Positions 1 through 7,105 of a stretch of 20,012 bases of DNA are shown here, piece after piece. This DNA comes from CAYYJS01 sp964472315. Its GTDB lineage: Bacteria; Verrucomicrobiota; Kiritimatiellia; UBA8416. The notes under the pieces were generated by a model. It worked only from the letters and a program-made list of their open reading frames with translations, was not told where the DNA came from and searched no databases. A program made the translations under genes and the position numbers. The DNA is taken from positions 1 through 20,012 of the forward strand of contig CAYYJS010000057.1 of the NCBI GenBank assembly GCA_964472315.1, in the 5' to 3' direction. Numbering within the stretch: the stretch's first letter is position 1; each line of letters opens with the position of its first letter.

Positions 1-2
1 AA

Positions 3-19
3 GCGGGCGGGACGCCCGC
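3..19. repeat. GC-rich perfect hairpin / palindrome
   Basis: GCGGGCG (3-9), loop GGA, CGCCCGC (13-19) forms a perfect 7-bp stem. It lies 44 bases beyond the stop of the minus-strand gene ending at 63. No run of T follows on either strand, so it is not a classic intrinsic terminator. It could be a 3'-end stabilising hairpin or one copy of a short interspersed palindrome; copy number cannot be judged from this window. The rest of 1-62 shows no gene. Confidence 0.5.
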
Positions 20-62
20 GCTCCAGGGATGCACCGAATCGCAAATGCGCCCGGCCAAGGGC

Positions 63-671
63 TCAGGGGCAGGGATTCAGCCCCTGGTCATCCTCGACTT
101 GCCAGGCATCTTCCCGCGTCAGAATACGTTCGAGCACGGGCCCGGCGGCATCGTTCATCACGCCGCATTCCATGTAGTCCTGAACGGCCCCCAACGCCGC
201 GCACGCATGCCCGATACGTTCAAGCACCTGAGCCGCATCGACGGTCCGAAGCGCCTCTCGGGTCCGGATGGCGACCAGTGACACGCACCCCGCGGCGTCT
301 TTCCCGACGTAGGCGATCAGGCTTCCCAACACCCGCATCAGGTAGCGCTCGTACGGTCGTGGAAAACACTCCAGGATCTCGCGGCAATAGAACTCGTAGC
401 AGACCGGCGGACGTCCGACGCGAAGCTCGCAGCCGCCCACGCCCTGCCAACCGAACTGGTCGGTGAAGACCACGCCGGGACAACACACCGATCGCAGGAA
501 CGTAAGAAATGCGCTGGCGAGCGTCTCCTCGCAGATGTCCGGCGTGCAACAGCGGCTGGTACAGACCCCGCACGCGGAGCCGCACAGCGCCGAAACCATC
601 TCGCGCACCCTTGTCTCGAGGTCGGCGTAGGCATGCACCAGCTCGCGAAAACGCTGTTCGTCCGCATTCAT
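63..671 (-). CDS. Cysteine-rich YkgJ-like (putative Zn/Fe-chelating CxxCxxCC-type) protein
   Basis: This is a 202-residue soluble protein with no signal peptide or membrane segment. Its cysteines cluster in two blocks: C30, C34, C37, C41, C42, C47, then C63-C64, and a later block C81, C91, C96, C102. The later block has the context GC-E-L-x(3)-GRPPVCYEFYC. Paired CC motifs followed by a G-C ... RP-x-C-x(4)-C block are typical of the YkgJ-like family, thought to chelate zinc or an iron-sulphur centre; the biochemical role of that family is poorly known. The spacing of the first block is not exactly the canonical C-x2-C-x2-CC, so the family call is moderate. The ATG at 671 overlaps the stop of the upstream gene by 4 bp (ATGA, 668-671), so the two are translationally coupled. 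Confidence 0.7.
   Translation of the reverse strand: MNADEQRFRELVHAYADLETRVREMVSALCGSACGVCTSRCCTPDICEETLASAFLTFLRSVCCPGVVFTDQFGWQGVGGCELRVGRPPVCYEFYCREILECFPRPYERYLMRVLGSLIAYVGKDAAGCVSLVAIRTREALRTVDAAQVLERIGHACAALGAVQDYMECGVMNDAAGPVLERILTREDAWQVEDDQGLNPCP
65..85. other. Hairpin over the stop codon of the cysteine-rich gene
   Basis: AGGGGC (65-70), a 9-nt loop and GCCCCT (80-85) form a 6-bp stem overlapping the last codons of the minus-strand gene. With the hairpin at 3-19 it may help define the 3' end of this transcript. There is no T-tract, so terminator function is only a guess. Confidence 0.3.
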
Positions 672-1636
672 CGTTCATCCTGACGCGATGCATCCGACGC
701 CGCCCGCGGCGGCGGGTCCTCGTCCGTCAGCCGGATATCGACCTCCATGTCGAACGGGAACCACGCGGGCAACCGACGCCGCGCCATCCGTTCCCGCTTG
801 CGGGGCTTGTTCATCGACCGCTCGCAGGATTCGCGCAGCGACTCCGAAAGCTTGCGGTCCGCCCACGGGGCCACATTATTCACATCGGCCGTCATTTCGT
901 CGATCTTTACTTCGTAGTCGATACCGATGCCGTCGCCATGGACCACCGGGCGCACGAACAGCCGCCCGCGCAGACGCTTCACGGCCGCCGTGGCGCGCGC
1001 CGATGCCCACCCGTCGATAACCTGGAAACGCGCCCTGCCGACCGCCGAAACGTCGACAACACGTTCCCCGAACCGAGGCATCCCATCCGGCGCCCGCGAT
1101 GTGATTTCGGCCGTGCGGAAGGTCAGGCTCTGCACGAGATCGTAATGTCCCAACAGGTACTCCTTTTCGCGCGCCGTCGTGTACGCCGCGTCGTCACCCA
1201 GCATCGCATGGAACGTCCGCCCCGGATAACGGAACACGAACCTCGGATGTTCCCCGACCGCCGGCGTACAGGCGATCGCGACGGGGATCGCACGCTCGCC
1301 GCCCTCCCTGAACCAGCGCCCCTCGATCAGCAGCCCGTCACGAATCAGTCCCGGCGGAATGAACCACGTGCCGCCAAGCGCTTCGCCGACAATCGCCCGC
1401 AGGCGCGCCGGACTGACGGCCAGGAGCGCGCCGCTCTCCGGAACCAGGGAAACAGACCGTCGGGCCACCGCCGTCACCTCGCCTTCCCCACCCAACCGAA
1501 CCGGCAGACACCACCGCGCAATCCCCAGCACCAGCGCGTCCGCCACCAACCCCCGAAACCAGGCCCAGACCAGAAGACCCGCGAGCACCGCCGCGAGCGT
1601 CGTCACACGCGCATGACGTTTTCGCATACCGCACAC
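668..1636 (-). CDS. Membrane-anchored protein of unknown function
   Basis: I do not recognise a family. The protein has a short basic N-terminus (MRKRHARV), one hydrophobic segment at about residues 9-35 acting as a signal anchor, and then roughly 280 residues of mixed alpha/beta character with no further membrane segment. This predicts an N-in/C-out envelope protein. The C-terminus is very basic (KPRKRERMARRRLP) and then acidic/polar. The frame opens with GTG at 1636, but ATG at 1627 is the better start: AGGTG precedes it by 6 nt and it begins directly with the basic n-region. That gives 319 residues. The stop overlaps the next gene by 4 bp. In the same frame just upstream lies a 10-codon minigene ending in TAG at 1637. 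Confidence 0.75.
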   Translation of the reverse strand: MCGMRKRHARVTTLAAVLAGLLVWAWFRGLVADALVLGIARWCLPVRLGGEGEVTAVARRSVSLVPESGALLAVSPARLRAIVGEALGGTWFIPPGLIRDGLLIEGRWFREGGERAIPVAIACTPAVGEHPRFVFRYPGRTFHAMLGDDAAYTTAREKEYLLGHYDLVQSLTFRTAEITSRAPDGMPRFGERVVDVSAVGRARFQVIDGWASARATAAVKRLRGRLFVRPVVHGDGIGIDYEVKIDEMTADVNNVAPWADRKLSESLRESCERSMNKPRKRERMARRRLPAWFPFDMEVDIRLTDEDPPPRAASDASRQDER

Positions 1637-1669
1637 CTATGCCGTGAGGGCGAACTGTTTCTTGATCAT
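1637..1669 (-). other. Ten-codon minigene (MIKKQFALTA, stop TAG) in frame ahead of the membrane-protein gene
   Basis: ATG at 1669-1667 is preceded by GGGAGG (1675-1680, minus strand) at a 5-nt spacing, one of the best Shine-Dalgarno sequences in the window. The frame encodes MIKKQFALTA and ends at TAG (1639-1637), directly followed by the GTG that opens the next frame, in register. It may be a leader peptide coupling translation, an amber-interrupted true N-terminus, or a chance ORF. The Lys-rich start followed by FALTA resembles the beginning of a signal sequence. Confidence 0.4.
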
Positions 1670-1705
1670 CGCATCCTCCCGCGGGTGCACGCCTGATCTT
1701 GCGGA

Positions 1706-1734
1706 ATGCTACATCGTCGATCCGGAGCATGCAA
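1706..1734 (-). promoter_or_regulatory. Candidate sigma-70-type promoter for the 1636-63 unit
   Basis: On the minus strand TTGCAT (1729-1734) is followed, after exactly 17 nt, by TAGCAT (1706-1711). The -10 matches the consensus at 4 of 6 positions and the -35 at 3 of 6. Transcription would start near 1699 and give a leader of about 30 nt before the minigene ATG. The call rests on motif match and position only. Confidence 0.4.
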
Positions 1735-1992
1735 CACAAGAGCACCCCAGTGTTTGAAGCGGGTGTTTGAAACTTGCTTTCCAAGAATGCGGTTGGCAAC
1801 CTGACGGCATGAATGAGGGGATTGCGCACCATTCGAAAAAGATCCGGGTGCCGCAGTCCTTCCCTGAAATGCGCAAGAGCCGCTGTGCGCAGCAATCCTT
1901 TACCGCTGAAGCAGGCGTTACCGCGTCGGCGGTCTGGACACCATCCCGCGGGAACTCTCGCTCCCGCTTTCCCCCTGATCGTTGAGTCACGC

Positions 1993-2610
1993 ATGAGATT
2001 GTGGTGCCAACCCGAATCCCTGAACTGTCCCGACACGTCCGCCACGCGGGCGCCGCTGACCCTCGTTTTCGTCCGCCATGCCCAGGCCGAGGGGCGCGAG
2101 CTGGGCGAGAGCGGTCCCCCGTTGACGCACCTCGGACGCGCCCAGGCGCGCCTGCTCGCGCGCCGGATGGCCCACTCCCGGTTCACGCATGCCTATGTCA
2201 GCGACCTCGCCCGTGCGCGTCAGACGTGCGATGCCGTCACGGAACGTAAGATGATCCCCACCACCGTCACACGCGATCTGCGCGAAGTCGCCGGACAACA
2301 CGCCGAAGCCTGGCTGTCGCCGACCGCGGCGCCCGTGACGGCCGACATCGAAGGCGAGGAGCGCGCCATGCATCGCTTTGCCAGCCATCTGATGAATGCC
2401 CATCGCGCCGGCGAAACGATCCTGATCGTGGCGCACGGGAACGTCATGCGCAGCCTGATCGCCATGCTGGCCGACGGCAAACCGACCTCGTCGCTGATGC
2501 TCGAGTTCAACAACACCGCCGTCACCGTTGTCGACATCTGGCCCTCCAACCGCGTCATTCTCCGGCTCGCCAACTGCGTGCGCCACCTCCAACCAAGGCA
2601 GATGACATGA
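1993..2610 (+). CDS. Histidine phosphatase superfamily protein (phosphoglycerate mutase / CobC-like)
   Basis: From the ATG at 1993 the protein has 205 residues. It carries the superfamily hallmarks: LVFVRHAQAEG near residue 25 with the nucleophilic histidine in RHA, LTHLGRAQA, the arginine-bearing SDLARARQT, the acid-loop region LREVAGQHAEAW, and the second catalytic histidine in VAHGNVMR. These enzymes move phosphate through a phosphohistidine intermediate; the substrate cannot be read from sequence. The open frame extends back to 1813, but family members begin close to the RHG/RHA strand, so 1993 is preferred although its Shine-Dalgarno is poor. The stop overlaps the gcvT start by 4 bp (ATGA, 2607-2610), making it the first gene of the glycine-cleavage unit, an unusual partner for that pathway. 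Confidence 0.88.
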   Translation: MRLWCQPESLNCPDTSATRAPLTLVFVRHAQAEGRELGESGPPLTHLGRAQARLLARRMAHSRFTHAYVSDLARARQTCDAVTERKMIPTTVTRDLREVAGQHAEAWLSPTAAPVTADIEGEERAMHRFASHLMNAHRAGETILIVAHGNVMRSLIAMLADGKPTSSLMLEFNNTAVTVVDIWPSNRVILRLANCVRHLQPRQMT

Positions 2611-3731
2611 CCACGCCGCCCGCCGCCGAACAGCGCACCTGTCTCTACTCGGAGCATGTGGCTCTCGGCGCGCGCATGGCGCCGTTCGCCGGTTTTCTGA
2701 TGCCCATCCAGTACACCGGCATCCTTGACGAGCATCAGGCATGCCGCACCGGCGCCGTCGTCTTCGACACCTGCCACATGGGCGAGTTCCGCGTCCGCGG
2801 TCCCGACGCGCTCGACGACCTGGAGCGTCTCGTCTCGTGCCGCGTGGGCACGCTCGCGCCGGGGCGCTGCCGCTACGGCTTTCTGTGCAACCCCGACGGC
2901 GGCGTCATCGACGACCTGCTCGTCTACCGGATGGGGGCGGATGACTTCATGCTTGTCGTAAATGCCGGCACACGCACGCGGGATGCCGCATGGATTGCCG
3001 GACACCTTTCGTCGCGCACGCGCTTCACGGATGACTCGGAGGCGCTCGCCAAGCTCGATATCCAGGGTCCCAAGGCACCCCGCCTCGTCGCCGGACTGCT
3101 CGCACGCGACCTGTCCGCGCTGCGCTACTACGGCTTTCTGACGACCACCTGGGCCGATGCCCCCGCGGTCGTCAGCCGTACCGGCTACACCGGCGAAATC
3201 GGCTTCGAACTCTACGTGCCGGTCGCGCTCGCCGGCCGGCTCTGGCGCGAATGTCTGGCGCGCGGAGCCACCCCCGCCGGCCTGGGCGCGCGCGATACGC
3301 TGCGCCTGGAGATGGGCATGCCGCTGTACGGCCACGAACTCGACGAACACCGCAACGCCGGGGCCACGGGCATCGCGCAGGCCATCGACCGGGACAAGCC
3401 GTTCATCGGGAGCGACCGCGTGTGGCGCCCCGACGAGGCGCCCGAGCGCCTCGTCGCCCTGCGCCTCGCCGGTCGGCGCGCGGCGCGCCACGGCGCCGCC
3501 GTCCACGCCGGCGGCCGCCCCGTCGGCGTCGTCACCAGCGGCAGTTTCGCACCCTCCGTCGGCGTCGCCGTGGCGCTGGCCTGCGTGTCCCGCGAGGCCG
3601 CCGACATCGGCACGCCGCTCACGCTCGCGGCGGAACGCGGTGCCTTGACGGCGACGGTCGTCCGCGCGCCGTTCTTCGATCGCGCGACGGCTCGCGAGCC
3701 GATCGCGAATTTTCTATTTGATCAGTCGTAA
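2607..3731 (+). CDS. gcvT: Aminomethyltransferase, glycine cleavage T protein
   Basis: The 374-residue product is full length for GcvT. Visible family motifs are FAGFLMPIQY (27-36), VVFDTCHMGE (51-60), the GGVIDDLLVYR segment (98-108) with the conserved aspartate thought to act in catalysis, FMLVVNAG, the RTGYTGEIGFELYVP folate-site stretch, and LGARDTLRLEMGMPLYGHEL. It takes the aminomethyl group from lipoyl-H protein and transfers C1 to tetrahydrofolate, giving 5,10-methylene-THF and ammonia in the cytoplasm. The start overlaps the phosphatase stop; the stop TAA (3729-3731) shares its last base with an ATG in the gcvH frame. Confidence 0.96.
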   Translation: MTTPPAAEQRTCLYSEHVALGARMAPFAGFLMPIQYTGILDEHQACRTGAVVFDTCHMGEFRVRGPDALDDLERLVSCRVGTLAPGRCRYGFLCNPDGGVIDDLLVYRMGADDFMLVVNAGTRTRDAAWIAGHLSSRTRFTDDSEALAKLDIQGPKAPRLVAGLLARDLSALRYYGFLTTTWADAPAVVSRTGYTGEIGFELYVPVALAGRLWRECLARGATPAGLGARDTLRLEMGMPLYGHELDEHRNAGATGIAQAIDRDKPFIGSDRVWRPDEAPERLVALRLAGRRAARHGAAVHAGGRPVGVVTSGSFAPSVGVAVALACVSREAADIGTPLTLAAERGALTATVVRAPFFDRATAREPIANFLFDQS

Positions 3732-3807
3732 TGACTGTGCGAAAACGTGCTTCCGAAGGGAATCCCATGGCGGATCGACCAGTGTCGCCCGCACGCCACG
3801 CCACGGC

Positions 3808-3820
3808 AGGAGATGAGGAG
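3808..3820 (+). promoter_or_regulatory. Strong ribosome-binding site deciding the gcvH start
   Basis: The purine-rich AGGAGATGAGGAG contains two Shine-Dalgarno cores and ends 9 nt before ATG 3830. It favours the short, family-length H protein over the alternative start at 3731. Confidence 0.7.
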
Positions 3821-3829
3821 CTAAGCCAC

Positions 3830-4207
3830 ATGACACCGAGTGATAGACGTTATTCCCGGACACATGAGTGGGTAAGAATCGAGGGCGAGCTGGCCGTCGT
3901 CGGGATTTCCGACTATGCCCAGACCGCGCTGGGCGACATCACCTTTGTCGAACTGCCCGAGGTCGAGCACGAAGTCGGCCAGGACGACGAATGCGGTGTG
4001 GTCGAATCGGTCAAGGCCGCGAGCGACCTCTACGCCCCGATCGGCGGCGTCATCGTCGAGGTCAACGACGCGCTCGAAAGCAACCCCGAGTTGATCAACG
4101 AGGATTGCTACGAAGACGGTTGGATCTTCAAGCTGGCCGATTTCGACGACGACCAGTACGAGGAACTCATGGACGCCGCGGACTACGAGTCCACGCTGGA
4201 GGAGTAG
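3830..4207 (+). CDS. gcvH: Glycine cleavage system H protein (lipoyl carrier)
   Basis: This is a 125-residue protein of normal GcvH length. It opens with RRYSRTHEWVRIEGE, continues with VGISDYAQTALGDITFVELPEVE, and carries the lipoylation site VESVKAASDLY with the modified lysine at residue 62. The C-terminus NPELINEDCYEDGWIFKL is typical. It shuttles the aminomethyl and reduced lipoyl arm between P, T and L proteins. I chose ATG 3830 because AGGAGATGAGGAG (3808-3820) lies 9 nt upstream and family homology begins there. The frame stays open back to an ATG at 3731 that overlaps the gcvT stop, which would add 33 unconserved residues. The C-terminus is strongly acidic. Confidence 0.95.
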   Translation: MTPSDRRYSRTHEWVRIEGELAVVGISDYAQTALGDITFVELPEVEHEVGQDDECGVVESVKAASDLYAPIGGVIVEVNDALESNPELINEDCYEDGWIFKLADFDDDQYEELMDAADYESTLEE

Positions 4208-4229
4208 CGCGATTCCAGCCGGAATCGCG
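4208..4229 (+). promoter_or_regulatory. Perfect intercistronic hairpin between gcvH and gcvPA
   Basis: CGCGATTCC (4208-4216), loop AGCC, GGAATCGCG (4221-4229) is a 9-bp perfect stem. It begins on the base after the gcvH stop and ends 5 nt before the gcvPA ATG. It fills almost the whole 27-nt gap and buries the only purine-rich sequence upstream of gcvPA. There is no T-tract. It is a likely 3' stabiliser of the upstream message or a modulator of gcvPA translation, and less likely a terminator. Confidence 0.65.
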
Positions 4230-4234
4230 GTCCC

Positions 4235-5590
4235 ATGAGTTATGTGGCCAATACCCCCGCGCAACAAGCTGAAATGCTGCGGGCCTGCGGCGCCTCGTCC
4301 TTGGCCGACCTCTTCGCCGATATTCCCGCCGACCTCGCGCCGCGTCGGTTCAACCTGCCGGAAGCCCGTTCGGAACTCGAAATCCAGCGCTATTTCGAGC
4401 GTCTCGGCGGGCGCAACTACGCCCACCTGACGAATTTCCTCGGCGGGGGGTTCTACGACCATTTCATCCCCGCCGCCGTCGATGCGCTGGCGGGGCGCAG
4501 CGAGTTCTACACGGCCTATACCCCGTATCAGCCCGAAATCTCCCAAGGCACGCTGCAGGCCATCTACGAATATCAGACCGACATCTGCCGCCTGACCGGC
4601 ATGGGCATCGCCAATGCCTCCCTCTACGACGGCGGGACGGCGCTCTACGAGGCCTGCCAGATGGCGCTGCACGCCACCGGCCGCACCCGCGTCGTCGTGG
4701 ACGGCGGCGTCAATCCCGTCTACCGCAAGATGCTCTACTCCTACACGGCGAATCTCTCCATCGATTTCGCGGAGATCCCCGTCACACACGGACAAACCGA
4801 CCGCGAACACATCAAGGATGCCCTCGATGCCAACACCGCGGCCGTCATTCTCCAGAACCCGAACTTCTTCGGCGTCATCGACGACCACTCGGACATCGTC
4901 GAGCATTGCCATGCCAAGGGCGTGCTCGTCGTCCAGTCGGTCTATCCGGTCGCCCTGGCGCTCATCAAGCCGCCGGGCGAGACCGGTATCGATATCGCCA
5001 CCGGCGAGGGGCAGTCCCTCGGCATTCCGCTCGCGTTCGGCGGGCCCTACCTTGGATTCATGGCCACCACGCGGAAACTCGCCCGCAAGATGCCGGGACG
5101 CATCGTCGGCCGCACGAAAGACCACGACGGCCGCGAAGCCTTCGTACTCACGCTGCAAGCCCGCGAACAGCACATCCGCCGCGAGAAGGCCACGTCCAAC
5201 GTCTGCACGAACCAAGCCCTCTGCGCGTTGCGGGCGCACATCTACCTCAGCCTGGTCGGCCGCGAAGGGCTGAAGGACGTGGCCCGGCTGTGCCGCGCCA
5301 AGGCCGACTACGCCAAGGAACGCCTCGACGCGATCCCCGGCGTCGAGGTCATGCGCGCCAACCCCACCTTCAACGAGTTCACGGTGCGGCTGCCCCGCGA
5401 TGCCGCCGATATCACCGGGAGGCTCGTCGAACAGGGCATCGCGCCCGGGCTGCCTCTCGGCTGCTTCTACCCCGGCATGGAGAACTACCTGCTGGTGGCC
5501 GTCACGGAGAAACGCACGCGACGCGATATCGGCGTCTTCGCCGAGAGCCTCGCCGCCGTGCTCTCGGAAACTTCCATACACGAAATCTGA
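4235..5590 (+). CDS. gcvPA: Glycine dehydrogenase (decarboxylating) subunit 1, P-protein alpha
   Basis: The 451-residue product is the usual size for the N-terminal half-subunit of the split P protein. Recognisable stretches are LPEARSELEIQRYFERLGGR, NFLGGGFYDHFIPAAVDAL, EFYTAYTPYQPEISQGTLQA, NASLYDGGTALYEAC and FGGPYLGFMATTRK. The near-C-terminal EKRTRRDI is also typical. With GcvPB it forms the PLP enzyme that decarboxylates glycine and loads the aminomethyl group on GcvH. This half lacks the PLP lysine, as expected. It starts 27 nt after gcvH behind a strong hairpin, and its own Shine-Dalgarno is weak. The gap to gcvPB is 14 nt. Confidence 0.96.
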   Translation: MSYVANTPAQQAEMLRACGASSLADLFADIPADLAPRRFNLPEARSELEIQRYFERLGGRNYAHLTNFLGGGFYDHFIPAAVDALAGRSEFYTAYTPYQPEISQGTLQAIYEYQTDICRLTGMGIANASLYDGGTALYEACQMALHATGRTRVVVDGGVNPVYRKMLYSYTANLSIDFAEIPVTHGQTDREHIKDALDANTAAVILQNPNFFGVIDDHSDIVEHCHAKGVLVVQSVYPVALALIKPPGETGIDIATGEGQSLGIPLAFGGPYLGFMATTRKLARKMPGRIVGRTKDHDGREAFVLTLQAREQHIRREKATSNVCTNQALCALRAHIYLSLVGREGLKDVARLCRAKADYAKERLDAIPGVEVMRANPTFNEFTVRLPRDAADITGRLVEQGIAPGLPLGCFYPGMENYLLVAVTEKRTRRDIGVFAESLAAVLSETSIHEI

Positions 5591-5604
5591 AACCGGTCCA
5601 ACCC

Positions 5605-7083
5605 ATGTCCATCATCTTCCAGAAGTCGGTTTCCGGACGTCACGGCGTCGCGCTGCCGGCCTGTGACGTGCCCGCCTCCGCACCCCTGCCCGAACGCTAC
5701 CGGCGGTCGGCGGATGCCGAACTGCCCGAGCTTTCGGAGCTCGACGTGGTGCGCCACTTCACACAGCTTTCACAGCGCAACTTCGGCCTCGATTCCGGCT
5801 TCTACCCGCTCGGCTCCTGCACGATGAAGTACAACCCCAAGATCCAGGAGCAGGTCTCCCGCATCCGCGGCTTCGCCGAACTGCACCCGTTTCTGCCGCA
5901 ATTGCGCTACGGCGGCATGCTCACCCAGGGCGCGCTTCAGGTGCTCTACGATCTCGAACGCCTGCTCTGCGAAATCGCCGGCATGGATGCCTTCACGCTC
6001 CAACCGCTCGCCGGCGCCCACGGCGAACTCACGGGCATGATGCTGATCGCCGCCTATCACCGCGACAAGGGCAACGTCAAAACCGAGGTGATCATCCCCG
6101 ACGAGGCACATGGCACCAACCCCGCGAGCGCAGCCATCGCCGGCTACACCACGCGACCGGTCCCGACCGACCCCGTATCCGGCATGCTGGACGTCGCGGC
6201 CCTGCGCACGATGGTCGGCCCGCGTACGGCCGCCATCATGCTCACCAATCCCAATACGCTGGGCATCTTCAATTCTTCCGTCGCCGAGGTCGTCCGCATC
6301 GCCCACGCACACGATGCGCTCGTCTACTACGACGGCGCCAACCTCAACGCCGTGCTCGGCAAGTTCCGCCCGGGTGATGCGGGCATCGACGTCATGCACA
6401 TCAACCTGCACAAGACGTTCGCCACGCCCCACGGCGGAGGCGGCCCCGGCGCCGGCCCGGTCGGCGTGCGCGCACCCCTCGTGCCCTTCCTGCCCGTATC
6501 GCGTCCCATCAAGCGCGTCGATAACACGTATGCCCTGAATTACGACTACCCGAAGACCATCGGCTACATCGCCCCGTTCTACGGCAACTTCATGATCTGC
6601 CTGCGCGCCCTGACGTATATTCTCATGCTCGGCCGCGAGGGTCTCGTCGCCGTCAGCGAGAACGCCGTGCTGAACGCCAATTACCTCATGCACCGGCTCA
6701 AGGGGCGCTTCCACCTGCCGTACGCGCGCACCTGCATGCATGAGTTCGTGCTCTCGGCCGACCGCCAGGTCGAACACGACGTGCATGCCATCGACATCGC
6801 CAAGGCGCTCATCGACCGCGGTTTCCACCCGCCGACGGTGTATTTCCCGCTCATCGTCAGGGAGGCGATGATGATCGAACCGACCGAGACCGAGAACAAG
6901 GAAACGCTTGACGCCTTCGTGGATGCCATGATCGAGATCGCCGACCTCGCCGAGCGGGATCCGCGGGCCTTGCGCGAGGCGCCCCGCCACGCGCCGATCA
7001 GCCGACCCGATGAGGTCGCCGCCGCCCGCATCATGGACTGCGCGTGGTTGCCGGAAGCATCCGGCGCGCCTTCGGCGATCTGA
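5605..7083 (+). CDS. gcvPB: Glycine dehydrogenase (decarboxylating) subunit 2, P-protein beta
   Basis: From ATG 5605 the protein has 492 residues, typical for the C-terminal half of the split P protein. It begins MSIIFQKSVSGRHG. Markers include FYPLGSCTMKYNPK, LAGAHGELTGM, DEAHGTNPASA, LTNPNTLGIF and YYDGANLNA. The PLP-binding segment HINLHKTFATPHGGGGPGAG places the Schiff-base lysine at residue 270. It completes the P protein with GcvPA. The frame is open far upstream (to 4906) inside gcvPA, but that extension is not P-protein. There is no clear Shine-Dalgarno; translation may be coupled to gcvPA. It converges with the HPr gene, with only 22 bp between stops and no clear terminator (only an 8-bp palindrome TGCCGGCA at 7091-7098). 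Confidence 0.96.
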   Translation: MSIIFQKSVSGRHGVALPACDVPASAPLPERYRRSADAELPELSELDVVRHFTQLSQRNFGLDSGFYPLGSCTMKYNPKIQEQVSRIRGFAELHPFLPQLRYGGMLTQGALQVLYDLERLLCEIAGMDAFTLQPLAGAHGELTGMMLIAAYHRDKGNVKTEVIIPDEAHGTNPASAAIAGYTTRPVPTDPVSGMLDVAALRTMVGPRTAAIMLTNPNTLGIFNSSVAEVVRIAHAHDALVYYDGANLNAVLGKFRPGDAGIDVMHINLHKTFATPHGGGGPGAGPVGVRAPLVPFLPVSRPIKRVDNTYALNYDYPKTIGYIAPFYGNFMICLRALTYILMLGREGLVAVSENAVLNANYLMHRLKGRFHLPYARTCMHEFVLSADRQVEHDVHAIDIAKALIDRGFHPPTVYFPLIVREAMMIEPTETENKETLDAFVDAMIEIADLAERDPRALREAPRHAPISRPDEVAAARIMDCAWLPEASGAPSAI

Positions 7084-7105
7084 GGACGCCTGCCGGCACG
7101 GGCGA

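Larger units (their letters stand above)
1637..1992. other. Divergent intergenic region with a tandem 9-bp repeat
   Basis: These 356 bases separate two divergent units. They contain the minigene and promoter listed separately, and a tandem direct repeat GTGTTTGAA (1750-1758 and 1763-1771, starts 13 bp apart). A hairpin GCGGGA (1948-1953) / TCCCGC (1962-1967) is followed by TTTCCCCC, just ahead of the phosphatase start. Both strands carry short open frames here, but none has a recognisable protein or a ribosome-binding site. I looked for a glycine riboswitch, expected ahead of gcv genes, and could not build its conserved core. No convincing plus-strand promoter was found. Confidence 0.5.

Noticed and set aside
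509..1696. Long plus-strand open frame of 395 codons opposite the membrane-protein gene
   Set aside because: It is Arg/Pro/His-rich with no domain or ribosome-binding site, and is explained by the GC-rich codon use of the minus-strand genes.
1637..1992. Glycine riboswitch ahead of the gcv unit
   Set aside because: I could not find the conserved core segments or the paired aptamer layout; the GAACTCTC fragment at 1952-1959 is not enough.
3821..5581. Minus-strand open frame of 586 codons across gcvH and gcvPA
   Set aside because: It is the antisense shadow of two certain genes, and its composition (Gly/Val/Asp/Arg-rich, no motif) is that of reverse-read high-GC codons.
4906..5604. Upstream in-frame extension of GcvPB
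   Set aside because: It lies inside gcvPA in a different frame, and similarity to the P protein begins at 5605.
7084..7105. Bidirectional terminator between gcvPB and the HPr gene
   Set aside because: Only an 8-bp palindrome (TGCCGGCA) without a loop or T-tract is present.
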